A DNA stretch of 64,000 nt from Peribacillus glennii (GCF_003429105.1 NZ_QVTD01000001.1:178251-242250), one strand, 5' to 3'. Counted from the first letter of the stretch, positions 9,362 to 19,501 are shown. Made by a program: numbers and translations. Notes: generated by a model from the letters alone, not told the origin.

Positions 9362-10471
9362 ATGGCTATTACTTTGACAAAGGCACCATTCAGGGCAGAT
9401 CATGTAGGGAGTTTATTGAGGCCCAAACACTTGCTGGAAGCAAGAGAAAGCTTTAGGAACGGTGAGATTAGCGCCGAACAACTCAGAGAGATCGAACTGG
9501 CGGAAGTAAAAAGAATTGTCGATAAGCAAATTGAGATTGGCCTAAAAGCCGTAACGGATGGTGAATTCAGACGTCATTGGTGGCATACGGATTTCATGGA
9601 GAACCTGCTGGGCATGGAAGGTTACACCCCCGAGAAAGGGTACAAATTCAGCAAGATGGAGACTGAAAAGCATGATGTTCGTGCCATAGCGAAAGTAGCA
9701 TTCAACCCCGTTCACCCCTTCATTCAACATGCAAAGGAGCTTGTTGAAATTGTTGGTGACAGGGCGGTTGCCAAAGTGACGATACCAAGCCCTAACCAGT
9801 TCTTCAATGCCGGCGTAATCAACCCAGAAATCTATTCTGATTGGGAAGAGTTTGCCAAGGATATCATTGAAGCATACAAACAAACAATTAAAGCCTTCTA
9901 TGAGGTGGGAGTACGCTACCTGCAGCTGGATGATGTATATATTGCCGGCCTTTCCGCCCCTGATATCCCTTTTAGTGATGCTAAATACTCACGTGAATAC
10001 TTAATTGATTTGGCTTTACGTGTTGTCAATGGTGTTCTGGAAGATAAGCCAGAAGATCTATTCGTAACTACCCATTTATGCAGAGGTAACTATAAGTCTG
10101 ACTATGCCTTTTCCGGAAGCTATGAAATTATTGCGCCTACCTTGCTTAATAAGGAAAAAGTAAATGGATTTTTCCTTGAGTTCGATGATGAGCGTTCAGG
10201 AACGTTTGAACCTCTAAAATATATACCGAATGGACACAACGCACCACGAGTAGTCCTAGGGGTATTTACTTCCAAGTTTCCTGAGCTGGAAGACAAGGAA
10301 TCCATCAAAAAAAGAATCAAAGAAGCTTCCCATTACGTGCCATTGGAACAGCTTTGCATCAGTCCTCAATGCGGATTCGCTTCAACGCACCATGGAAACA
10401 ACCTTACAGAAGAAGAGCAATGGAACAAGTTGAAGTTAGTTGTCGATGTCGCAAAAGAAATTTGGGGGTAA
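9362..10471 (+). CDS. yxjG: MetE C-terminal-type homocysteine methyltransferase (YxjG/YxjH family)
   Basis: A 369-aa single-domain cobalamin-independent methionine synthase-like protein, about the length of B. subtilis YxjG and YxjH and lacking the N-terminal half of MetE. Seen: FRADHVGSLLRP at the N-terminus, GLKAVTDGEFRR, the substrate-site segment YLQLDDVYIAG, and zinc-ligand segments THLCRGNY and SPQCGFAS. It should transfer a methyl group to homocysteine; the donor in this subfamily is not settled. Expression should rise when SAM is low, through the S-box upstream. A strong terminator follows. Confidence 0.93.
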   Translation: MAITLTKAPFRADHVGSLLRPKHLLEARESFRNGEISAEQLREIELAEVKRIVDKQIEIGLKAVTDGEFRRHWWHTDFMENLLGMEGYTPEKGYKFSKMETEKHDVRAIAKVAFNPVHPFIQHAKELVEIVGDRAVAKVTIPSPNQFFNAGVINPEIYSDWEEFAKDIIEAYKQTIKAFYEVGVRYLQLDDVYIAGLSAPDIPFSDAKYSREYLIDLALRVVNGVLEDKPEDLFVTTHLCRGNYKSDYAFSGSYEIIAPTLLNKEKVNGFFLEFDDERSGTFEPLKYIPNGHNAPRVVLGVFTSKFPELEDKESIKKRIKEASHYVPLEQLCISPQCGFASTHHGNNLTEEEQWNKLKLVVDVAKEIWG

Positions 10472-10497
10472 TTGTCCGGATTTAAATCTTTTACCTG

Positions 10498-10534
10498 AAA
10501 GACAAAAGGATACTTTGGCATCCTTTTGTCTTTT
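10498..10534 (+). terminator. Rho-independent terminator
   Basis: A stem of AAAGACAAAAGGAT pairing with ATCCTTTTGTCTTT is followed by T residues, 27 nt after the methionine synthase stop. Confidence 0.9.
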
Positions 10535-10617
10535 ATATAACTTTTCTCAAATGCGCACTACCCATTTGCATTGTTTGCGGGAAAGTGAAAATAATAAAAG
10601 AAACTCAACGAAGATGG

Positions 10618-10655
10618 GCAGTGGATTTCCGAACTGGAAACCCCACTGCTTTTTT
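10618..10655 (+). terminator. Second terminator-like hairpin
   Basis: GCAGTGG pairs with CCACTGC, with an additional TTTCC/GGAAA inner helix, followed by six T residues. No gene is recognisable between it and the previous terminator, so it may end an unannotated small transcript or back up the first terminator. Confidence 0.55.
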
Positions 10656-10781
10656 ATGGGGAATTTTTTTCAGTGAGTGAAGAACCTATCATGTAAAGAA
10701 AAAGTGTGCGGGCAATTATTACCCGCGCCTTTCATATTATAAGCACCTAAATTCCGGCATTCCATATTGAAGTTTTTTCAT

Positions 10782-11104
10782 TTAGTCATTTTGATGTTTC
10801 CTGACCGGAAGCTCCAAACCTTGTTCCTCTAATTGGGTTTCCATTTTATCCATGATAGCCTCGGCTTTCTTCTTCGTGGCGTGATCGAGGTTGGCAAACA
10901 TGTTATGCCCTCCAACGTTATTTGGAAACGTTACTCCAATCTTTGCTAATTCAGCCTTTGCATCCTCCATGATCGCATCCTTTTTTTGTTGTGGCGCTAT
11001 CCAGGCTCTGACCAGTTGAAGACCAATCAAGTGCTTCGCGTAGCGGAGAAAGCAGAAATGCCTGATCCTCCCAGAATCCCGATGGATAAAACTCCTGTTA
11101 ACAC
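10782..11104 (-). pseudogene. Small secreted or membrane protein, one-base frameshift
   Basis: GTG 11104 has a good ribosome binding site (AAAAAGGT, 9 nt) and starts a signal-like sequence VLTGVLSIGILGGSGISAFSA, then hits a stop. The continuation in the next frame reads YAKHLIGLQLVRAWIAPQ and a lysine-rich helical domain ending LELPVRKHQND. One base lost near 11042 explains the break (SAFSA|YAKHLIG). The family is not recognised. Confidence 0.45.
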
Positions 11105-11315
11105 AAATCCATTACCTTTTTACTTTTACTAAGGAACACTTTACCTGCCAATAGTGAAAAAACGATGAAAACCAGAATCGATTATAAAAAAATTGGCTTG
11201 ACTGAAAACAATTTGCCATGTTTGTAACGGGGGCTCCCTTTTCATATCGTGATTTTATGCTAAGCATATTTAAACCGCAGTGCCACACAATATATCTGAA
11301 AGGAGCAGAAAAAAC

Positions 11316-11864
11316 ATGAGAAAACATACTATGGCAATACTGGTCAAGTTTATTTCACTTTTAGTTGTTCTGGGAGTCATTCTTTGGCTGAATTTCGATT
11401 ATCGTTTAACCGATGTTGTCCTGATAACCCTGATTTTAACTGCAGTAGGTTATTTATTGGGTGATTTATTCATTCTTAGAAAAACGAATAACATCGCGGC
11501 AACAATCGCCGATTTCGGCCTCACCTTCGCAGTGGTTTGGATAATGAGCAGAATGTTAGGATACGATGATGATATCATAGCTGCTTCTACACTTTCGTCA
11601 GCCGCTGTGTCTGTTGTTGAATACCTCTATCATAAAATTGTACCTGGGGTTTCATCCAGAACTGAAAATAGGCAGGAATCCAATGGAGGACAGCAAAGGA
11701 ACGAAACTCATAAAATATCCTGGAACCGTACTCCCGGCCATGAACGATTACAGACAGAAGCTGGGGAAGAATTGACACCGGTCCGCCCGGGTGCCCCGTC
11801 TCCCGAAATTCAAAGAGCTAACAAAAAATCGGTAAAATTGCATATACAAAACAGGGATAAATAA
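11316..11864 (+). CDS. DUF2512 (YndM-like) membrane protein
   Basis: An 182-aa protein from ATG 11316 (AAAGGAG 9 nt upstream). It has four transmembrane helices in the first 110 residues with VGYLLGDLFILRKTNNIAAT and IADFGLTFAVVWIM, the core of the YndM/DUF2512 family, then a hydrophilic tail rich in Q, N, P and R. A decayed paralogue lies at 19074-19450. Function unknown. Confidence 0.85.
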   Translation: MRKHTMAILVKFISLLVVLGVILWLNFDYRLTDVVLITLILTAVGYLLGDLFILRKTNNIAATIADFGLTFAVVWIMSRMLGYDDDIIAASTLSSAAVSVVEYLYHKIVPGVSSRTENRQESNGGQQRNETHKISWNRTPGHERLQTEAGEELTPVRPGAPSPEIQRANKKSVKLHIQNRDK

Positions 11865-11952
11865 ACTGCAGCAGCCATCAATGAATCATTGGTAATTCAC
11901 AAGAAAATACACATTGATCTTCCAATTAAGCCGCTAGTTCCAAAGCGGAAAA

Positions 11953-11989
11953 GGCCAGGCTAACTTCGTCAAGTTGGCCTGGTTTTTTT
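11953..11989 (+). terminator. Rho-independent terminator
   Basis: CCAGGCTAACTT pairs with AAGTTGGCCTGG (one mismatch) over a tight loop, followed by seven T residues. It lies about 90 nt after the DUF2512 gene. Confidence 0.9.
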
Positions 11990-12528
11990 CTGCCAGCGCC
12001 ACGACCGTATAATTTCTCCATGAGTGCTTCTCGTTGATTAATCTCTCAAAAACAAAAACTTCATACACAAATAAGAAACGCCGGCCTTTCATAATAGCAC
12101 TCCGTTTGGGATTATTTTCATAAGAAATTAAAGCAGGAGTTTTGTTATCTTTTTCCTTTTTGTTTGTGAAGCTTGAATCACGTTTAATTCATATTTCAAT
12201 ATGGCAATACGGGCATTTATTCGTAGAGATGACCAATAGAAACGGTTCATTAAAATTTCATGCTTTCAGAAATCACAGTGCTAAATAACTATACATAAAA
12301 TTGTATTTGATTTTTTTTTGCAAGGCTTTTCTTAGCTCCGTCTCTTTCTATGTATTAAAAGAAGAGTTTACTAGGTAATCATGTTTATGTCATAAGCCCG
12401 TCAAATTGAGAATAAAGTTTCAAGGAATATTTTTACAAAAAATAGAAAGGTATAAGCTGAGTAATGTTGGATATTTTTTTACTCTTTCCTGAATTGACAG
12501 AACAACAAAAAAAGATAGGAGAGAAAGT
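11990..12528. other. AT-rich intergenic region upstream of the subtilase gene
   Basis: About 540 bases without a supported gene. It presumably holds the promoter and regulatory sites of the extracellular protease. Nothing specific could be identified. Confidence 0.4.
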
Positions 12529-14139
12529 ATGAAGAAATTAACCAGGTTTGCTGCGGTGATTGCCGTTTCTGCCCTTGTGCTCTCTTCCATGCCACACAGT
12601 TCAAAGGCAGATGAACTTGAAAGAAGAAAAGCAAGCAGCATCAATGCAGCTGGGACGCCAAGCCTGCTATCAAAAATTGGTTTAAAAACAGTAAAAGATC
12701 GCCAAATTCTTCTCAAAGCCGTCAAAAATGTGGAGTCTGTGGCAAAACTTTTTGGCCTTCAGCTGGAACATACACCACAAATATTGAGTGATAACAACAT
12801 ATTCATTGTAAGGGTTCCCGAAGCAATTGATTATGATGCGATAATCGCCAAGCTGAAAAATTCAGCGCTTGTAAAATATGCAGAGCCCAACTATATAAAA
12901 GATCAGCATGGATTCGGCTATACCCATCCGAATGACTATTATTATCCAAACCAGTGGCATTTAACAAAAATCGGTATGCCGGCGGTTTGGAGGGACGTGG
13001 AGCCTAAAAATAAATCAATTAAAGTGGCCGTAGTCGATTCCGGAGTGGCAAAGAGCCATCCGGATTTAAACGGCCAGCTGTTGAATGGCTATGATACATA
13101 CGCCGAAGATAATGACCCAGAGGACACCGTAGGCCATGGTACGGCCGTATCAGGCGTAATAGCTGCAAAGACGAATAATGGCATTGGTGTTGCCGGGATT
13201 AGTCCTTTCACTAAGATTATCCCCGTCCGGGCAGCAGACTCTCAAAATATTAGTCTGGCAGATTCGGTAGCCGGCATTTATTATGCGATAAGAAGAGGTG
13301 CCAATATTATTAATCTGAGTTATGGTTCCTATCAACCGAGTGAAATGGAATTTGATGCTGTCTATGAAGCTTTCAGAAAAAAAATTATCGTAGTAGCTGC
13401 TTCCGGAAATGATAAAGGGAAATTAACGTATCCGGCTGCCTATCCGACTGTCATCAGTGTAGGTTCAACTGGAACTAGCGATAAAGTCAGTGAATTCTCC
13501 GGTTATGGCGAGTTGCTTGATTTGGTAGCTCCAGGTGAAAATATCGGAACCACCCTCCGTTCCGGCGAATATGGTCCATTGACCGGTACCTCGTTTGCAG
13601 CACCGGTTGTTTCGGGACTTGCGGCCGTAATCTTATCGGTGGCGGCAAACTTAAACCCGCTTGAAGTCCAATATCTGCTGGAAAAAGGAGCAAAAAAGCT
13701 TAGCAAAAGCGACAACGGCTGGAATACAACAGCGGGATTTGGCCGGGTGGATGCAATAGGCACCTTCAAAACGCCATTGCCAAGTCTAAAAAACGATTCG
13801 GGAAATTCAAGGTCCAAGGCAAGAACCCTGTCATTGAATAAAAAATATACCGATAAACATGATTACTCCGGAGATACAGACTGGTACAAATTGACCGTGA
13901 CGAAGAAGATGAAGGTCAGAGTAGATGTGTCAGCAGTCGAAAATATTGATAGCACGATATGGATTGATAAATATAAAAACGGCAAAGCAACCGGCGAAAA
14001 GCAGTTCAATCGATCGAAACGCAGCGGAAAAGAGACCTTTACCTATTCTTTGACACCAGGTAAATACTATTTTGAAATATATGACCGGAATTATCATTGG
14101 TCACCGAAGCCTTATTCACTGAAGATAACTAAGCAATAG
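12529..14139 (+). CDS. Secreted S8 family serine peptidase (subtilase)
   Basis: A 536-aa preproprotein. Residues 1-27 are a signal peptide (MKKLTRFAAVIAVSALVLSS). Then comes an I9-like propeptide ending near YAEPNYIKDQ. The catalytic domain has Asp170 in VAVVDSGV, His203 in GHGTAVSG, oxyanion Asn294 in ASGND and Ser355 in GTSFAAPV. The C-terminal 110 residues (YSGDTDWYKLTV ... YSLTPGKYYFEIYD) are a PPC-type domain, common in secreted peptidases and often removed on maturation. ATG 12529 follows AGGAGAG. All catalytic residues are present; it should be an active extracellular protease. Confidence 0.95.
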   Translation: MKKLTRFAAVIAVSALVLSSMPHSSKADELERRKASSINAAGTPSLLSKIGLKTVKDRQILLKAVKNVESVAKLFGLQLEHTPQILSDNNIFIVRVPEAIDYDAIIAKLKNSALVKYAEPNYIKDQHGFGYTHPNDYYYPNQWHLTKIGMPAVWRDVEPKNKSIKVAVVDSGVAKSHPDLNGQLLNGYDTYAEDNDPEDTVGHGTAVSGVIAAKTNNGIGVAGISPFTKIIPVRAADSQNISLADSVAGIYYAIRRGANIINLSYGSYQPSEMEFDAVYEAFRKKIIVVAASGNDKGKLTYPAAYPTVISVGSTGTSDKVSEFSGYGELLDLVAPGENIGTTLRSGEYGPLTGTSFAAPVVSGLAAVILSVAANLNPLEVQYLLEKGAKKLSKSDNGWNTTAGFGRVDAIGTFKTPLPSLKNDSGNSRSKARTLSLNKKYTDKHDYSGDTDWYKLTVTKKMKVRVDVSAVENIDSTIWIDKYKNGKATGEKQFNRSKRSGKETFTYSLTPGKYYFEIYDRNYHWSPKPYSLKITKQ

Positions 14140-14342
14140 ATTGTAAGGAGATCTTGCTCCTTAATCACCAGAGGCGGTTCCCCAGAAAAAAGGAACCACC
14201 CTCTATGTGACAGATGTCGACTATGGTGGGAACAGAGAAAGAGCTTCATAAGATTATTGCTAAAATTCCGCGGTTAGTTGCGGTATCTTTATTTTTTGAA
14301 ATTCTAATAATATTCAGCCTGATTACATTGCAGGTGCGATTT

Positions 14343-16913
14343 TTATCTCCATCGTCTCCGGGAACTCTGCCGGCTATGAAAGCAAGCATCACAAATTGGA
14401 AACCTTGAATCATCCGGCAGTTTTTTCCCACAGCGCTTGCATTTTTTCTGATAGTTGATCACTTCATCTTTGAGATGATCATGTACATTATCACTGATTT
14501 CTTCACGGACCCTTTCCCAATAAACCGCCTCGGTCCTTCTTCCCAAACGGTATAAAAATAACAGATGAAGGCCTATGGCTTTATATGAAAGCTCCAGCTC
14601 CTCCAGATTCCCCGATTTAATGATTGGTTCCGGAAGCTCGCTCCCCTCCGCAATAGCCTCTACAGTGTCAAGCCACTGGCGAATGAGCCCGGGTTCTTTT
14701 GCAGAGAACGGGAGATGGAGAAACCCATATAAATCCATTAAAGAAAAACGAGCTTCGATTTTTGTATCACGGACCAGTTCATAAAGCTCCCGTTCCTCTG
14801 ATAAGGAAGCTTTTTTCGTCCCCTTTGGGGGCTCAAATTTCTCCCACAGTTCAAAGAAAGTCCCCAGGTTGCGGTAATATCTCTGAAAGCGTTCAAATAC
14901 GGCAGATGTAGGTGCAATGGCAAAAGTCTGGACAGGATCATCTGGCTGTTCCAGCAGCCTGTTCATCATTTTAATGTTGGAAGAAAATGCAACTTTCCCT
15001 ATATCATAAATCCCTTTACGGCCCGCACGCCCGGCGATTTGCTTTACTTCCTGGGATGTCAATATCCTCCTTCGCGTTCCGTCAAATTTCTCATTCTCAA
15101 GAAAAACGATACGGCGGATCGGCAGGTTCAACCCCATTCCAATCGCATCTGTCGCAACTATTACGGTAGTCTCGCCACGATTGAACATTTCGATTTGCCT
15201 TTTTCTGGTCTCTGGCGGCATACTTCCATAAATCATGCTGACGGTATGCCCGTTCCGTTGCAGCCTGGAGGCTGTTTCAAGAACCTGCCGCCGTGAAAAG
15301 CATACAAGGGCATCCCCTTGCTTTGTGTACTTCAGGCTGAATTCTCTTGATTCCACCTCCAGCGGGATTTCCCGGCTATATTCATGGAGTTCAATATCGG
15401 CCTCCCCTACCAGGTTAAAAAGCATCATTCTGATATTGCGGCTGCCGATAATATGCACTTCCTTTGCATTCGCCTTCGTGATCGCCCGATACCAGGAGAA
15501 ACCACGGTCCTTATCGGCTATCATTTGGGCTTCATCAATGATGATCACCTCATAATAGTCTTTTTCATGGAACATTTCGATCGTACAGGCAATATGCGCA
15601 GCACCCTCAACATTTTTTTCTTCTTCACCTGTCTTTAAAGAGCAAGAAACCCCTTCCCTATTCAGCTTTTCATAAACTTCAAGGGCGAGTAGCCTGAGCG
15701 GGGCAAGATAAATGCCACTTTCAGCATTTTTCATTTTTTGCAATGCGTGATGTGTCTTTCCCGTATTTGTGTCACCAATATGGAACACATATTTGATTCC
15801 TTTACCTGGCGAAGAGGTATAGGCTTTGCCAAAAATATCGTCAATGATCCTTTCCTCTTCTGCCTTCCTTCTCTCTTGCTCAGCCAATGCTTCCGCTTTT
15901 CTCAGTTCCCTCTCCGCTTCATCCTTTTCAAAGATTTCCTTATGCACCCCTTCATCAAAAGGAAGTTCCGATAATTTCAGCAGATCGGAAAGGTATTCCT
16001 CTTGAAGCTCTTCAAAACAGGCTTCCGAGAAATCAGCCAATTCATCCCGAATCAATTCTTTAAGCAGTCCCGCACTCATTTCTTCCCCATAAGCGTTGGA
16101 ATAATCTAGAACAAGATTGTCAGGCAAAAGTTCCATGAATATTGCAGGAACACTATCAGAAATAAATTCTAAAACAAGTGTTTCATATCGATGATAATAA
16201 GTTTCATATTCATAATGGTTTTTACCCCAATCAAACAGGGAGTGTATGTCTCCTGTCAGTTCCTCAAAGAAATCCGCCAACATCACGTATTCTGTCGGTT
16301 TAAATGAACCCTGCTCCTCCAACGGTTCTTCGAGCCTATAGAGATCTGTCTTTCGGAACTTTAGCTTAGTTTCAAGATCATTTTTCAGCACCTTCGAAAT
16401 ATGATGGCGGACACGTAAATATAAAGGAAGAGTATTCCCTTCCAAAAAGCCGTGGGCCGCCTCTTCAAGACTGTCCCTGACTTTCCAACGCTCAACAGCC
16501 AGTCGTTGCTCTTTCTGTCTTTTAAAAAAGCTGTCCCTTGCTTTTACATATCTGTCTTCCCAATCATGCTTATTTGCAGAGAAAAAGCCCTTTAGCCAAG
16601 GAAGAACCTCAAAAGGATGGTAGTTCCTTAATTCGTTCCTGAAAAGGCTGTTGATCAGCTTTTTATCTATCCCTTCGGTAACATATCCCTTTTCATCCAG
16701 GAATTCCTTTTTTTCTTTTCTTGGAACTGCATTTGAGGCTTTATTCAACCATACATTGATCCAAATCTGTTCGATATACGATATCCTGTCTGATATATAT
16801 GTATCAAAAGCGGGGAGATTATCCTGATATTCCAAGTAGCGGTCAATATCCTGAAAAATCTTTTGTTTTGTATCCTCAATTGCAATTGGGTAAATAGCTT
16901 CCAATTTGCCCAT
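14343..16913 (-). CDS. SUV3-like superfamily 2 helicase with C-terminal zinc ribbon
   Basis: An 856-aa protein. ATG 16913 was chosen because AAGGAG lies 6 nt upstream; the frame is open 23 codons further. About 380 helical residues are followed by a helicase core: Walker A GDTNTGKTH (about residue 380), LAPLRLLALEVYEKL, DEAQ box VIIIDEAQM, motif IV-V region FNRGETTVIVATDAIGMGLN and motif VI QIAGRAGR. These segments match the SUV3/Ski2-like RNA helicases known best from mitochondria. The C-terminus carries CKRCGKKL ... CDACF, a four-cysteine zinc ribbon. Likely an RNA helicase in RNA turnover (inference); the long N-terminal region is of unknown function. Confidence 0.85.
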   Translation of the reverse strand: MGKLEAIYPIAIEDTKQKIFQDIDRYLEYQDNLPAFDTYISDRISYIEQIWINVWLNKASNAVPRKEKKEFLDEKGYVTEGIDKKLINSLFRNELRNYHPFEVLPWLKGFFSANKHDWEDRYVKARDSFFKRQKEQRLAVERWKVRDSLEEAAHGFLEGNTLPLYLRVRHHISKVLKNDLETKLKFRKTDLYRLEEPLEEQGSFKPTEYVMLADFFEELTGDIHSLFDWGKNHYEYETYYHRYETLVLEFISDSVPAIFMELLPDNLVLDYSNAYGEEMSAGLLKELIRDELADFSEACFEELQEEYLSDLLKLSELPFDEGVHKEIFEKDEAERELRKAEALAEQERRKAEEERIIDDIFGKAYTSSPGKGIKYVFHIGDTNTGKTHHALQKMKNAESGIYLAPLRLLALEVYEKLNREGVSCSLKTGEEEKNVEGAAHIACTIEMFHEKDYYEVIIIDEAQMIADKDRGFSWYRAITKANAKEVHIIGSRNIRMMLFNLVGEADIELHEYSREIPLEVESREFSLKYTKQGDALVCFSRRQVLETASRLQRNGHTVSMIYGSMPPETRKRQIEMFNRGETTVIVATDAIGMGLNLPIRRIVFLENEKFDGTRRRILTSQEVKQIAGRAGRKGIYDIGKVAFSSNIKMMNRLLEQPDDPVQTFAIAPTSAVFERFQRYYRNLGTFFELWEKFEPPKGTKKASLSEERELYELVRDTKIEARFSLMDLYGFLHLPFSAKEPGLIRQWLDTVEAIAEGSELPEPIIKSGNLEELELSYKAIGLHLLFLYRLGRRTEAVYWERVREEISDNVHDHLKDEVINYQKKCKRCGKKLPDDSRFPICDACFHSRQSSRRRWR

Positions 16914-17300
16914 GATGCACTCCTTCATTTTACAGTGTAAATAAATAGTTGCTTTTTCCTTTATTTCTTCTATAATCTCCAAAAAGTATTTTTAAATGAG
17001 CTGTTGACCTCCTCTGTTCCTGGAGGTTGATTATTTTTATTTTATTACATGCAGAGGGGTTGTACATCTAATAATTTTTTCGAAAATGGGAAAAGGAGAA
17101 CGGCTCTTTCTGATTAATGCGAAAAGAGCCGTTGTTATAAAGATGCATCAACTGCAACAGAGTAGAACAGAAGTTGAGCAAATTATTCAAGCGAAGATCC
17201 ATTGGTTTGTAGAACTTTAAACCCTTCATTGAGGCTGGTTTTCTTGATTAATAAAGAGAAATTCAAATTGTCTATATGAGCTAACGCAGCCATCAACTTT
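16914..17300. other. Intergenic region with one hairpin
   Basis: About 390 bases between the helicase gene and a CBO0543 gene transcribed toward it. Apart from the terminator hairpin listed at 17098-17131 nothing is recognised. Confidence 0.4.
17098..17131 (-). terminator. Terminator hairpin downstream of the CBO0543 gene
   Basis: An 11-bp perfect stem AACGGCTCTTT / AAAGAGCCGTT over a 12-nt loop. The T-rich side is weak in both directions, so the strand is inferred from the gene that ends at 17301. Confidence 0.6.
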
Positions 17301-17891
17301 TTATTTATTCACTGTTATTCCTACATAAAATCCAGCTAAGAAAATAGTCGTAATCACAATAATATGGAATACAATCCATGCCCATCCACCATATCTAAAT
17401 GAATCGGATTTGATGGGTTTTCTTAATTGATTCGGGACAATCTTACCTCCTATGAGTTCCAATAATATATAATTAATCCACCATAATGTGTAACTGTCCC
17501 ATAAATCCCATTCTGGTTCAAACTTAAAAATAGTCGTATTTTTTAATATAACTTCACCTAAAACTCCTATATGCACAATAGCCCAATAAAAAGGAATTTT
17601 CCAAACCCATTTTTCAGGGCTATACCTTACTCCAAACAATGCTATAAAAGGAAACACGCTTGAAACTAATCCATATGGAATTAGTAAACTGTCGTGTAAC
17701 ACATTATTAGGGAATGTATAAAAACCAACCAAAGTAAACATATAACACAATAAATTTGCAGAAAAAAGACTGATTAAATAGAGAAAACCAAATCGTTTCC
17801 AGTCTAATTGAATGAAATAAAAGCAACCTCTGCCTGCTAAGATTATAATAAAAAGAATTATCCACGATTCAAGATTCATTGTCTCCACCAT
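17301..17891 (-). CDS. CBO0543 family membrane protein
   Basis: A 196-aa membrane protein with five or six hydrophobic helices; ATG 17891 has AAGGA 6 nt upstream. Segments GFYTFPNNVLHDSLLIPYGL and RYSPEKWVWKIPFYW place it with the other CBO0543-type proteins of this window. It stands alone, with the helicase gene downstream. Function unknown. Confidence 0.7.
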   Translation of the reverse strand: MVETMNLESWIILFIIILAGRGCFYFIQLDWKRFGFLYLISLFSANLLCYMFTLVGFYTFPNNVLHDSLLIPYGLVSSVFPFIALFGVRYSPEKWVWKIPFYWAIVHIGVLGEVILKNTTIFKFEPEWDLWDSYTLWWINYILLELIGGKIVPNQLRKPIKSDSFRYGGWAWIVFHIIVITTIFLAGFYVGITVNK

Positions 17892-17997
17892 CAAGTTTCC
17901 TTAATTTTTCGCATTGTTTCATTAATTCACACTGCCGTTTAGATCAATAGCAAAAAAAGCCGCCCGCATAGTTCCTTGAATCTCAAGTAATCACCAG

Positions 17998-18270
17998 TTA
18001 TTCAGAAAACTTGAAAGGCATTTGGAAGTTAGATAGAACAAGATTGTAAATAAGGTCAGAAGGCAATTGGAACAAGCTATTCCTCTTCGAGTGCTTTTTA
18101 AATAGTTTGCTCCAATTACTGCTATGTATGTTTGGAATTGTTGAATAAATAAATAAATTAGCTTGTCCAATAATAATTGTTGATATCATTCCCGGGAAAG
18201 CAAAAAATAGTATGGTTGGTAAAGCCTTCCCGATTGAAGGCTTTTTTGATTCACTTGAAGTTGTTTCCAT
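17998..18270 (-). CDS. Hypothetical protein, 90 aa, possibly a remnant
   Basis: ATG 18270 starts METTSSESKKPSIGKALP followed by one strong hydrophobic helix (TILFFAFPGMISTIIIG) and a polar tail. There is no clear ribosome binding site, and it lies in a stretch with other decayed genes. It may be the N-terminal remnant of a larger membrane protein. Confidence 0.35.
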   Translation of the reverse strand: METTSSESKKPSIGKALPTILFFAFPGMISTIIIGQANLFIYSTIPNIHSSNWSKLFKKHSKRNSLFQLPSDLIYNLVLSNFQMPFKFSE

Positions 18271-18449
18271 AAACTAATACAATTATGGAGCTTAAAAAAA
18301 GGTACTTTACCTACTGATGAAGAGCTTAATCATCCATTTAGCTATTATGAACACTTAAGGATTCAGAAGATGACATAACAAAATCAGAAGGAATGAATAA
18401 TCCGGCTTGAATTGTTCGGGTAATTGAAGCCTTTAAAGGAGAGCTTGAT

Positions 18450-18754
18450 GTGATTCGCGTTGCCTTTTTGTTAAATGTTGCTATGCCAATATATATCGCT
18501 GATTTTTGGAAGATGGCAGTGTAGCCCGTACTCCCGATGGAAAGATTTTAGACCCTGAACTTCGAGAGGAAGTATTACAAACGACGTTCAAAGAGACAAC
18601 CGTAATCTTGGCCATTAAACATTTTCAAGACGAAAAGGAATTATGGGATGAAAGGGAGCGATTAGCAAAAGAAAAACGTGTTTATGAAAGCCGCATCCAG
18701 CTTCTTTTTCTGGACACGAATCGTAAACCTGGATTTCCGCTAAAGAAGGATTGA
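18450..18754 (+). pseudogene. Hypothetical protein, one-base frameshift in a T run
   Basis: GTG 18450 has AAAGGAG at 8 nt and begins (V)IRVAFLLNVAMPIYIADF. Restoring one T in the run near 18505 joins this to LEDGSVARTPDGKILDPEL and a charged helical C-terminus (DEKELWDERERLAKEKRVYE), giving about 101 aa. Upstream, 18301-18377, another fragment reads LPTDEELNHPFSYYEHLRIQ in a different frame, so the locus looks eroded. Confidence 0.5.
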
Positions 18755-18883
18755 ATAAGTGATCTGTGTAAGTCCAGGACTTTGATCAATAAACAATTTC
18801 GATTTACAACCCTTGGTATGAATAAATCGTAGTTAGGCATTACACAATCCACAGAGACTGAAAACAATTAACTTCATGACAAT

Positions 18884-18908
18884 AGGGACTGGAAATTTCC
18901 CAGTCCCT
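18884..18908. terminator. Hairpin between decayed genes
   Basis: A perfect 9-bp stem AGGGACTGG / CCAGTCCCT with a 7-nt loop. Only a weak T-rich stretch follows on the plus strand. Confidence 0.45.
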
Positions 18909-19073
18909 CATATGTTCTTCTTATTTAATCTTTACCAATTCAGTTTGTGTAGTAAAGTACTTTCCGTTTCGGTACTCTCAAAGCAAGATGATACCGACGA
19001 CCTTGATACAATCACTTTTTTTGAGTTTACCCTTACATACCTATGAAAAAGGAACTCGCTATGATACCTTCAC

Positions 19074-19450
19074 TTATGATGTTGCGCTATGATGGTCTGG
19101 TTTCTCGTCAAATACGTTGTTATCAAGATATTTATGAAAGAACCATTCCCCTATGCCGACAACAATAGCAGAGAGAAGTGCTGCAGTCATTATGTCGTTA
19201 TCACCTGCAAAATTATCTTGTCCCATAAAATACACGATTGCAAAGGTTAAAATTGCATCGGATACGGTTGCAATTATACTTCTTTTTGTGTAATCTGAAT
19301 CATCACCGATATTACGGAAAATAAACAAATCACCAAGAACATAAGCGAGAACAGTAAGCACTAAGCTGATCCACAGAGTATCACTAAATTCTCCATCAAA
19401 AACGCCAGTAAGAATGATACCTAATACCCTGCAATTTCATAAATTAATCC
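19074..19450 (-). pseudogene. DUF2512 (YndM-like) membrane protein, frameshifted N-terminus
   Basis: The C-terminal 120 residues are intact in one frame: LGIILTGVFDGEF, then LAYVLGDLFIFR and ILTFAIVYFMGQDN, and a tail DEKPDHHSATS. Upstream the frame breaks at a GGG run near 19428; the expected preceding residues (YGLIYEIAG) are in another frame and no start codon with a ribosome binding site follows from them. A paralogue of the intact gene at 11316-11864. Confidence 0.65.
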
Positions 19451-19501
19451 ATATGTCTCATATTTTTGTTATATGTATTACTAATAACATAATAAGAAAT
19501 T

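Noticed and set aside
14214..14408. ORF of 64 codons after the subtilase gene
   Set aside because: It overlaps the helicase gene and has no ribosome binding site. Parts of two frames look protein-like (KELHKIIAKIPRLVAV; DYIAGAIFISIVSGNSAG), so an old remnant is possible, but no family is recognised.
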